From: an uncultured Eubacteriales bacterium
GTDB lineage: Bacteria > Bacillota > Clostridia > Christensenellales > UBA1242
Assembly (NCBI GenBank): GCA_900557645.1
Contig: USSZ01000019.1
Coordinates: forward strand, 1 to 19,345
Length of the DNA: 19,345 bases
Direction of reading: 5' to 3'
Position 1 is the stretch's first letter, and the number at the start of each line of letters is the position of its first letter. Below the pieces are notes generated by a model that saw nothing but the letters and a program-made list of their open reading frames with translations, ran no database searches and was not told where the DNA came from. Made by a program: the position numbers and the translations under genes. Below, piece after piece: positions 1-6,405 of the stretch.

Positions 1-53
1 TATTATTTTTAATTTTTATTTTAAATATTAAAAATTAGGGAATAAATAAAAAT

Positions 54-1766
54 ATGGATAAATGTGTATACCCATTGGGTAATGGAGTTGGGCTAAAATT
101 AAATAATAAGTTATGTGTAAGTATTATTGACCAAAATGGTAATAAAAAAGTCAGAGGGGTTACCTTAAAAGAAGAGAACAAGATTCTGACATTTCCATTA
201 ATTCGAGGACTTGCTTACTTTTTTCAAGGACTATATTTCTATGTGTTATCATTTTTGATGCAAGAAAAACTTGATGATCGTAGAGAAGAAGATAAAAATA
301 AATCATACAAAAGTGCGAAGAAGATTAATTTTGTTTCAGGTTATATTTTTTTAATTTCGGCTTTGATTCTTTCATTTTTAATAGGGTTAGTATTACTCGG
401 TTTTTTACCCAATTATTTATTCAATAGAGCATTTCCTGATTATATGAATTATTATATTAGAAGTTCAATGATTGCACTATTGCGTTTTGCTATTTTATAT
501 ATTATTTTTTCATTGTTAAGATTTGCACCTTTTATGAGTGGGCTTTATTCATTTAATGGTGCAGGGTGTCTTTTTTTAAGTGGGAAAGATAGGGAAGATG
601 CAATTCGGGCAAGAACTTATCCTTTAAATTTCTTAAATTTCATGTTAAATGTTTTCTTATTTTCTACTTTTGTGATATCATTGATTGCAGTAAATGTTGT
701 TTGGTGGGCAAATTTTTTTATAAATTTAGCAATTTTTTTAGTTTGTATAGTTTTTTGTTATGAATTATTAAGATTTGCTTCTGTAAGTAAATTTCAATGG
801 ATTAAAGATGTAACTCTCGTTACAAACTGGCTAGTATGTGCCAAACCTAACATTACGCATGGAGAGGTTTTACAAGTGGCATTAATCGAACTTAATACAA
901 ATACTGAATTTGTTGAAACTGGCAAAGATCGAATTTCTATGTCAACTCTTTATGCTGAAATGCAAACAAAACTTAAGCAAAGTGAAAGATTTGAACAAAG
1001 TGATATGGAGTGGATTGTTGCAACATTTTTAAATAAAAATAGAGCAGAACTTAAATTAATCCATTCTGTAAGTCCTAAAGAATATAAAGATATTATGCGT
1101 GCGTGCTATAGAAGAGCAAAGGGTGAGCCTCTTTCAAGTATATTTGGGTTTGTAGATTTTTATGGATTGAAATTTGATGTTAATAAAAAGGTTTTATCTC
1201 CACGTTTAGAAACTGAAATATTAGTTGAAGAGGTTATAAAAAAATCACGTGATATTGATGCAAAGACTATTTTAGATTTATGCACAGGTTCGGGGGCTAT
1301 TGCAATTACACTTGCTAAATTTTTAGATTGTAAAATAACTGCAACTGATATTTCAAAGCAGGCATTGCAAGTCGCTGAAAGTAATGCATTAAAAAATGAT
1401 GTTAAGGTCGAATTTTTGCAATCTGACTTATTTAATGATTTGAAAAAAAGCAAAAGATATGATATAATCGTATCGAACCCTCCATATATAAAAAGTGGAG
1501 ACATAGAAAAATTGGATATCGAAGTAAAAAAATATGACCCTAGGCTTGCACTTGATGGTGGTGATGATGGACTTGATTTTTATCGGGAAATTATCAAAAA
1601 TGCTGGTAAACATTTAAATAAAAAAGGTTGGCTTTATTTTGAAATAGGTCAAGGTCAAAAAGATGCCGTTTATAATCTTATGCAAGAAGAAGGGTTTGAA
1701 GATATTCAAGTTGTTAAAGATTATAATAAAATAGAAAGGATTATTTATGGAAGAGTTGGTAGATGA
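54..1766 (+). CDS. prmC: DUF1385 (YqhQ-like) membrane domain fused to PrmC, release factor glutamine methyltransferase
   Basis: A 570-residue fusion. Residues about 1-300 resemble DUF1385/YqhQ: hydrophobic segments near 95-117, 138-156 and 197-236, and a VCAKPNITHGEVLQVALIEL stretch (261-280) that matches the family's C-terminal region. The usual N-terminal GGQAVIEGVMM-like, YHGAEHK-like and HPRCGTSF-like signatures, as I remember them, are worn down here (for example SFNGAGCL at 166-173), so this half may have lost its ancestral role. Residues about 315-570 are PrmC/HemK: helical N-domain, LSPRLETE (381-388), SAM motif ILDLCTGSG (406-414) and the catalytic NPPY (475-478), which binds the Gln of the release factor GGQ loop. 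PrmC N5-methylates that Gln. The gene overlaps prfA, its substrate gene, by 20 nt. There is no good ribosome binding site; an AGGG lies 13 nt before the ATG. Methyltransferase assignment is firm; the function of the membrane half is unknown. Confidence 0.93.
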   Translation: MDKCVYPLGNGVGLKLNNKLCVSIIDQNGNKKVRGVTLKEENKILTFPLIRGLAYFFQGLYFYVLSFLMQEKLDDRREEDKNKSYKSAKKINFVSGYIFLISALILSFLIGLVLLGFLPNYLFNRAFPDYMNYYIRSSMIALLRFAILYIIFSLLRFAPFMSGLYSFNGAGCLFLSGKDREDAIRARTYPLNFLNFMLNVFLFSTFVISLIAVNVVWWANFFINLAIFLVCIVFCYELLRFASVSKFQWIKDVTLVTNWLVCAKPNITHGEVLQVALIELNTNTEFVETGKDRISMSTLYAEMQTKLKQSERFEQSDMEWIVATFLNKNRAELKLIHSVSPKEYKDIMRACYRRAKGEPLSSIFGFVDFYGLKFDVNKKVLSPRLETEILVEEVIKKSRDIDAKTILDLCTGSGAIAITLAKFLDCKITATDISKQALQVAESNALKNDVKVEFLQSDLFNDLKKSKRYDIIVSNPPYIKSGDIEKLDIEVKKYDPRLALDGGDDGLDFYREIIKNAGKHLNKKGWLYFEIGQGQKDAVYNLMQEEGFEDIQVVKDYNKIERIIYGRVGR

Positions 1767-2832
1767 GATTTTAGATAAAACAGGAAAACTTAAAGAGCGC
1801 TTTGATGAACTTACAAAACTTGTTTCAGATCCTAGTATTATCGCTGATAATAGAGAATGGAAAAAACTTGTAAAAGAAAGATCTGCTCTTGAAGATGTTG
1901 CAAATGCTCATGATAGACTTCTAAAACTTACTAATGATTTAAAAAGTTGTGAAGATGAGCATTCAAAAGAAACTGACCATGAACTTAAGCAAATGTTTTA
2001 TGATGAAATAGTTTCTTTAAGAGAGCAAATTGAAAAAGAAATCGAAGAAGTGAAAATTTTGCTTCTTCCTAAAGACCAAAATGATGATAGCAACGTAATT
2101 ATTGAAATAAGGCAGGCGGCTGGTGGGGAGGAGTCTGGGCTTTTTTGCACAGAACTTTATCGTATGTATTGCATGTATGCTGAAAGCAAACATTGGAAAG
2201 TTGAAGTAATGGACATTAACGAAACAGAACTAGGTGGCATTAAAGAGATAACTTTTATGGTTAAAGGAAAGGGGGCTTACAGTAGATTAAAATATGAAAG
2301 TGGGGTTCATAGAGTGCAAAGAGTTCCTGAAACTGAAAGTAGTGGAAGAATTCATACATCTACATCTACAGTTGCAGTGTTACCTGAAATTGAAGAAGTT
2401 GAACTTGAAATTGAAGATAAAGATATCAAAATAGATACATATCGTTCTTCTGGTGCAGGTGGACAAAATGTAAATAAGACAGAGTCTGCAATTAGAATAA
2501 CACATCTCCCTACAGGAATAGTTGTAAATTGTCAAGATGAGCGTTCTCAACTAAAAAACAAAGAAAGAGCAATGTCAATCTTAAGATCAAAATTGTATGA
2601 TTATTATCAAGGTCAAATTGATGATGAGTATAAGCAGGCAAGAAAGAGTCAGGTAGGGACTGGAGATCGTTCTGAACGTGTGAGAACTTATAACTATCCT
2701 CAAGGTCGTGTAACTGACCATCGTGTCAACTTAACTTCTTATAATTTGACTGGTGTTTTAAATGGTGATTTAGATGAATTTATTGATGCTCTTACAATAA
2801 AAGATAGGGCAGAAAAACTCGCTAATATGTAA
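1747..2832 (+). CDS. prfA: Peptide chain release factor 1 (RF1)
   Basis: A 361-residue class I release factor that reads UAA and UAG in the ribosomal A site and triggers peptide release. The anticodon-like PxT motif is PET (194-196) inside RVPETESSGRIHTSTST, typical of Bacillota RF1 and unlike the SPF of RF2. The GGQ motif is at 238-240 in SSGAGGQNVNKTES, and the following ITHLPTGIVV and CQDERSQLKNK blocks are canonical. Length fits the family (about 355-360). The ATG has a GAAAGGA ribosome binding site at 1734-1740, inside the end of prmC, so translation of the two is probably coupled. This places the enzyme that methylates GGQ directly before its target. A hairpin at 2906-2935 ends the transcript. 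Confidence 0.97.
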   Translation: MEELVDEILDKTGKLKERFDELTKLVSDPSIIADNREWKKLVKERSALEDVANAHDRLLKLTNDLKSCEDEHSKETDHELKQMFYDEIVSLREQIEKEIEEVKILLLPKDQNDDSNVIIEIRQAAGGEESGLFCTELYRMYCMYAESKHWKVEVMDINETELGGIKEITFMVKGKGAYSRLKYESGVHRVQRVPETESSGRIHTSTSTVAVLPEIEEVELEIEDKDIKIDTYRSSGAGGQNVNKTESAIRITHLPTGIVVNCQDERSQLKNKERAMSILRSKLYDYYQGQIDDEYKQARKSQVGTGDRSERVRTYNYPQGRVTDHRVNLTSYNLTGVLNGDLDEFIDALTIKDRAEKLANM

Positions 2833-2905
2833 ATAATAAAAATTTAATCTTTTAGTTAAAAAAAATTAAAATACAAAAAATATTGGTTTATAAATTAATT
2901 CTATA

Positions 2906-2935
2906 AAAAAAGATGAGTTATTTCTCATCTTTTTT
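2906..2935. terminator. Bidirectional hairpin terminator between prfA and the GT4 gene
   Basis: Twelve-base inverted repeat (AAAAAAGATGAG at 2906-2917, CTCATCTTTTTT at 2924-2935) with a 6-nt loop. It makes a stem followed by a T-run on both strands, so it can end prfA from the left and the glycosyltransferase operon from the right. The TAA stop of the minus-strand gene lies in the loop (2918-2920), so on that strand the upstream arm consists of the last sense codons. Confidence 0.85.
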
Positions 2936-4099
2936 ATATTTTAAAATTGCATCATTATAAAAATTTTCATAATCTTTTGCAACCATATTCCAATCTTTAG
3001 GAATTAGGGTTGAAAGATTATTTTTAACTGAATTATATAGTGTTTCATTTGTCATAATTTCAATAATTCGATTTGCAAATGATTCATGATCATGAGAACT
3101 TGTAAATCCATTGTAGTTGTTTTTAATTCTTTCACTTGCACCTGTTTCTTCTAATACTAAACTTGGAATATTGTTAAGCCCTGCTTCGCAAACAACTAAT
3201 GTATCATTATCAAATATAGATGGGAAGAGAAATAGAGAGGCTGTTTGATAAATTGCATTTAATCTTTTTCTATCTTTTACAAGTCCAACAAAAATTACAT
3301 TATTTTCCAAATCATATTTTTTCACTAATTTATTTAGTTTTTTACGATAAGGTCCGTCTCCTACGATTAGAAATTTGAAATTTTTATAACCTTTTGATTT
3401 TAATATATATAGAGATTTTAAAGTAAATTGTATATTTTTAAATTTTGAAACATGGCCAACATACAAAAAAACCATTTCATCTTTTATATTAAATTCAGTT
3501 CTTATATTTGTTACGTCATCTTGAGAACAAATATCTTTTTCTTTTAAAACAACGCCATTTTTTATTACAATAAAATTATCTTTTTTATAGCCATAAGATT
3601 TTATATCTGGAATTTGGCATTTCCCAACGACTGAAACCATTTGACATTTTGTTAATTTGTTTGCAATAGATTTTAACATCATGTTTACAATTAATTTACT
3701 TTTTATAGAATCAGAAAACGCATCTCTAAATTTTGTATGTATAGTTCCAACTACAGGAATATTTAACGATTTTCCTATTTTAGTAGCCCATTTTGCCATA
3801 CCAGAACCTGTGCAAAAATGAATTATATCAGGGTTGAAATTTTTTACATCTTTCAATAATTTATTTTTAACAAGTGAAGGAAATGCTGCCATATCATTTT
3901 CTGATAATTTTATACTTGGGACTCTAAAAATATCAATTTTATTATTTTCATATTGTCTATGATAATTTGGACAATAGACTTTTACAATATTTCCATTATT
4001 TTGAAGGCCATAACACATATTTATTACAGCATTTTCTGTGCCACCAGTTCCTGGCAAAAAACTATCTGTAAAGATAGCAATTCTTAAATTTTTATTCAT
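2918..4099 (-). CDS. GT4-family glycosyltransferase (GT-B fold), probably glycolipid or surface glycan synthesis
   Basis: A 393-residue retaining GT-B enzyme. The N-terminal acceptor half starts TDSFLPGTGGTENAV (11-25) with the GT4 glycine-rich loop, then IIHFCTGSGMAKWA (92-105) and GTIHTKF (118-124). The C-terminal donor half has FLYVGHVSKFKN (211-222), FLIVGDGP (243-250) and FPSIFDNDTLVVCEAG (292-307). The last is the E-x7-E donor-binding site, with Asp297 in place of the first Glu, as in several GT4 subgroups, and Glu305 retained. The layout resembles alpha-glucosyl-diacylglycerol synthases and mannosyltransferases; the donor sugar cannot be read from sequence. It has a good ribosome binding site (AAGGAG, 4106-4111) and lies 69 nt downstream of the GT28-like gene, so the two probably act in sequence on one membrane acceptor. 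Confidence 0.88.
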   Translation of the reverse strand: MNKNLRIAIFTDSFLPGTGGTENAVINMCYGLQNNGNIVKVYCPNYHRQYENNKIDIFRVPSIKLSENDMAAFPSLVKNKLLKDVKNFNPDIIHFCTGSGMAKWATKIGKSLNIPVVGTIHTKFRDAFSDSIKSKLIVNMMLKSIANKLTKCQMVSVVGKCQIPDIKSYGYKKDNFIVIKNGVVLKEKDICSQDDVTNIRTEFNIKDEMVFLYVGHVSKFKNIQFTLKSLYILKSKGYKNFKFLIVGDGPYRKKLNKLVKKYDLENNVIFVGLVKDRKRLNAIYQTASLFLFPSIFDNDTLVVCEAGLNNIPSLVLEETGASERIKNNYNGFTSSHDHESFANRIIEIMTNETLYNSVKNNLSTLIPKDWNMVAKDYENFYNDAILKYKKDEK

Positions 4100-4168
4100 A
4101 AAAAACTCCTTATTTTTTTTATTGCTTAACAGCGAATAACTTAAAAATAAAGAGTTCTTAATCTATAA

Positions 4169-5307
4169 TTAATTATTTCTTTCTTTATATTTGTCAATTA
4201 ATAATTTAGTTATTTTATCAGGGGCATATCTGCATTGAATTTTACTTATATTATTAATCATTGATTGGTAAACTTGGGGTGTAGTAAAAATATAATCTAC
4301 AATTTGGGAAACATCTGTTATTTTGTTCATACCAATTCCACAGCCAAGTGAAATAAATAATTTTTTATTAAGTTCTTCATTAAGTATCATTTTTTCACGC
4401 ATGATAAAAGGGATTTTTAGTGAAATGCATTCTGTTAAGCAAGAACTACCACATTTTGTAATAATTAAATCTGATGCTCGCATATAATTTTCGATATTAT
4501 TTACAAAGCCTAAATTTAATATGTTTGTGATATTATACTTTTTGATATACTTATTTATTTTATTGTAATTTTTTAAGTTTTTACCATTAATAATAATGCA
4601 TTTTACCCCCCCCCGCTGACAAAAGTTTTTGAAGAGAGTAGGTTTTTAACCAGTTTTAATGTGTTACCAAGTCCAAAACCTCCACCGATTATAGTAATAA
4701 CTTTTTGATTTTGAACATTAAGTTTTTCTTTTTCAGAATTTTTATCATAGTCTGCATAAAAAACATCCCTAATAGGCATGCCAGTTGTAAGAATTTGTTT
4801 TGATTGAAATCCTTTATTTATTAAATCAGAGGTTGTATTATCAAGTGCTTGCAATACGTAATCAATATTAATTGAGTGTTCCCAATACGGATGAACACAA
4901 TAATCGGTTAATATTGTGCTTGTTATTATATTATTATCTATTAAATTATTTTTTTTCATATAAGATATAACACTGCTTGCATAATAGTGAGTGCAAACAA
5001 TAATATCTGGATTAAATATATTTATTTCTTTTATAAAATGTGGCAAACAATGCCTTACGTAACTTGGCAATTTATTAGTATAATGATTTTTAGTCCTTAA
5101 TTTATTCCATACAAAATTATAAATTTTGGGAATGTGTTTACATGCCCATAGAAACTTTTTATTTTCTTGATTAACACGTTTTTCGTTGTATCCAAATGTT
5201 TGCACAATTTTTGTTTCAACATTTTTATTGGTAAAAGAATTATAGATAGATTTAGCAATCATATTATGTCCTTCACCACATGTCATAGTGAATATTAATG
5301 CTTTCAT
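4169..5307 (-). CDS. GT28-family (MGDG synthase / UgtP-like) glycosyltransferase, split by a frameshift at a G9 tract
   Basis: As read, a 234-residue N-terminal piece (4603-5307) stops right after a run of nine G on the coding strand; the remainder continues in the next frame to 4169. One extra G would join them into a 379-residue protein, the usual length for this family. The N-piece has TCGEGHNMIAKSI (9-21, the GGGHN-type acceptor loop), CTHYYASS (105-112), TDYCVHPYW (134-142) and GGGFGLG (208-214). The C-piece has LGFVNNIENYMRASD and ITKCGSSCLTE, the GT28 donor site. Family members add glucose or galactose from UDP-sugars to diacylglycerol at the membrane. The ribosome binding site is AGGGAG (5313-5318). 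The GT4 gene follows in the same operon. A phase-variable gene, a programmed shift and a sequencing error all fit. As sequenced it gives only a truncated, presumably inactive protein. Confidence 0.85.
4606..4614. repeat. C9/G9 homopolymer inside the GT28 gene (possible phase-variation tract)
   Basis: Nine consecutive C on the plus strand (G9 on the coding strand), at the exact point where the reading frame breaks: AGC, three GGG codons, then TAA. In such AT-rich DNA a G9 run is unlikely by chance. Ten or seven G would restore the long frame. Runs like this mutate by slipped-strand mispairing in contingency genes. Confidence 0.8.
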
Positions 5308-5365
5308 GTAAACTCCCTTTTGAGATATAATTTTAGAAAAAGTAGGTAGTTAAGAGACTTTTTTC

Positions 5366-5390
5366 AACTTATTTGAAATACACATAAGTT
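5366..5390. repeat. Inverted repeat upstream of the glycosyltransferase operon
   Basis: Seven-base perfect arms (AACTTAT at 5366-5372, ATAAGTT at 5384-5390) with an 11-nt spacer, about 60 bp before the GT28 start codon. Neither side has a T-run, so it is not an obvious terminator. It could be an operator or an mRNA leader hairpin, or chance in AT-rich DNA. I could not identify a convincing promoter for this operon. Confidence 0.3.
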
Positions 5391-5417
5391 AAAATTGTTT
5401 TTAGTAAATATTTTTAA

Positions 5418-5446
5418 TAATTTAACAACAAGTTTAAGTTAAATTA
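5418..5446. repeat. Hairpin just downstream of rplI, possible weak terminator
   Basis: Nine-base arms (TAATTTAAC at 5418-5426, GTTAAATTA at 5438-5446) around an 11-nt loop, 14 bp past the rplI stop codon. The minus strand has no clean T-run after it, so termination would be leaky at best and rplI transcripts might read into the glycosyltransferase genes. Confidence 0.35.
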
Positions 5447-5459
5447 GAATTTTTAATGA

Positions 5460-5903
5460 TTATTCTGCAACTATTTCTAAACTAAATTTAGATGATACTT
5501 CTGGGTGAAGTTTTGCTGTAATTTCATATATTCCAATTGCCTTGATAGGTTCTTTCAATTCGATTTTTCTCTTATCTATTTCAAAACCCAATTTTTTTAA
5601 TCCTTCCGAAATTTCTTTAGTTGTTACAGAACCGAAAGTTTTTCCGTTTTCACCACATTTTATTTTAACAACTATTTTTGCACCTTTAAGTTTTGCCCCT
5701 AATTTTATTGCTTCTTGTTTTTCCATTTCTTTATGAAATGCCGTTGCACTTTGTTTTGTTTGGCTTTCGCTTATTGCACTGTTATCTGCTTTTCTTGCTT
5801 TTCCTGTTTTTATTAAAAAGTTTTGAGCGTAACCATCAGAGACTTCTTTTATTTCGCCTTTCTTTCCTGTTCCTCTAACATCTGTAAGTAATAATACTTT
5901 CAT
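5460..5903 (-). CDS. rplI: 50S ribosomal protein bL9
   Basis: A 147-residue protein with the full bL9 pattern: N-terminal MKVLLLTDVRGTGKKGEI and VSDGYAQNFLI, where the N-domain binds 23S rRNA, a long helical connector rich in Lys, Glu and Gln (about 42-75), and a C-domain with GKTFGSVTTKEI. Length matches the family (about 147-150). The ribosome binding site AAGGAG is at 5909-5914. It is monocistronic here, without the gdpP or dnaB neighbours usual in Bacillota. It has its own strong promoter and diverges from the DUF1540 gene. Confidence 0.97.
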   Translation of the reverse strand: MKVLLLTDVRGTGKKGEIKEVSDGYAQNFLIKTGKARKADNSAISESQTKQSATAFHKEMEKQEAIKLGAKLKGAKIVVKIKCGENGKTFGSVTTKEISEGLKKLGFEIDKRKIELKEPIKAIGIYEITAKLHPEVSSKFSLEIVAE

Positions 5904-5933
5904 AATTTCTCCTTATATTTATTTATTAATTCA

Positions 5934-5962
5934 ATTTTATTTAATTTATGAATAAATGTCAA
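5934..5962 (-). promoter_or_regulatory. SigA-type promoter of rplI
   Basis: On the minus strand, a perfect -35 TTGACA (5957-5962), a 17-bp spacer and -10 TAAAAT (5934-5939), giving a leader of about 25 nt to the rplI start. A second perfect TTGACA lies 11 bp further upstream (5968-5973), so a second, overlapping promoter is possible, although its -10 (CATAAA) is weaker. Confidence 0.7.
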
Positions 5963-5994
5963 ATGATTGTCAATAAATGAAATAGGAGATAATT

Positions 5995-6309
5995 ATGGAT
6001 ATAAGATGTAGAAAAATTTTATGTAAATATAATGATAGATTTACTTGCAAAGCAAAAGAAATTTTAGTTAATGAAAAGGTTTTGTGTTCAACTTTTGAAA
6101 AAGATGAAAATAAAAAAGAAGTGCAAGATGTTACAAAACATTTATTTGATAAAGAACCAGATTTTGCACCCCAAAGAGATAGTAAAGCACTGGATATTAA
6201 ATGCGAAGCAAATTGTCTTTTCAATCGAAATGGCAAATGTGTATCCAATGGAATCACTTTAAATGCAATAAAAGAAAAACCTTATTGTGTAAGTTTTTTA
6301 AAAAAATGA
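5995..6309 (+). CDS. Cys-rich protein with two DUF1540-like motifs
   Basis: A 104-residue cytosolic protein of unknown function with two copies of a four-Cys unit. Copy one is C5, C10, C18, C31 (C-x4-C-KYN-x5-C-KA ... CSTF); copy two is C70, C74, C82, C98 (C-x3-C-LFN-x5-C ... CVSF). Each unit matches DUF1540: paired Cys, an (Y/F)N step, a third Cys, a hydrophobic strand, then C-x-(T/S)-F. The eight regularly placed Cys suggest metal binding, presumably zinc, but this has not been shown for the family as far as I know. The linker (about 36-66) is charged. The ribosome binding site is AGGAG (5984-5988). It is divergent from rplI, and a hairpin follows at 6318-6349. Confidence 0.85.
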   Translation: MDIRCRKILCKYNDRFTCKAKEILVNEKVLCSTFEKDENKKEVQDVTKHLFDKEPDFAPQRDSKALDIKCEANCLFNRNGKCVSNGITLNAIKEKPYCVSFLKK

Positions 6310-6317
6310 AACATTTA

Positions 6318-6349
6318 ATTGTTTATTATATTTTTAAGTGATAAACAAT
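6318..6349. repeat. Hairpin after the DUF1540 gene
   Basis: Nine-base arms (ATTGTTTAT at 6318-6326, ATAAACAAT at 6341-6349) with a 14-nt loop, 8 nt past the stop codon. It is followed by an A-rich stretch, not a T-run, so it is a weak terminator candidate at best. Confidence 0.35.
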
Positions 6350-6370
6350 AAATTAAAAAAGGTAAAACAC

Positions 6371-6399
6371 TTGATATTTTGGCAAGTTTAGTTTATAAT
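6371..6399 (+). promoter_or_regulatory. Strong promoter directly before the 6406 ATG
   Basis: -35 TTGATA (6371-6376), a 17-bp spacer and perfect -10 TATAAT (6394-6399). The ATG of the next gene starts 7 nt after the -10, where transcription should begin, so the mRNA would have almost no 5' leader. Confidence 0.75.
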
Positions 6400-6405
6400 T
6401 TTTTT

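Noticed and set aside
1160..1504. 114-codon minus-strand open frame
   Set aside because: Antisense to the PrmC catalytic domain; the plus strand has clear SAM and NPPY motifs and the minus frame matches nothing I recognise.
4169..4483. Separate 104-codon gene downstream of the GT28 N-terminal piece
   Set aside because: Its ATG has no ribosome binding site, and the in-frame sequence before it (LNLGFVNNIENY) is family-typical; it is the C-terminal half of the same gene.
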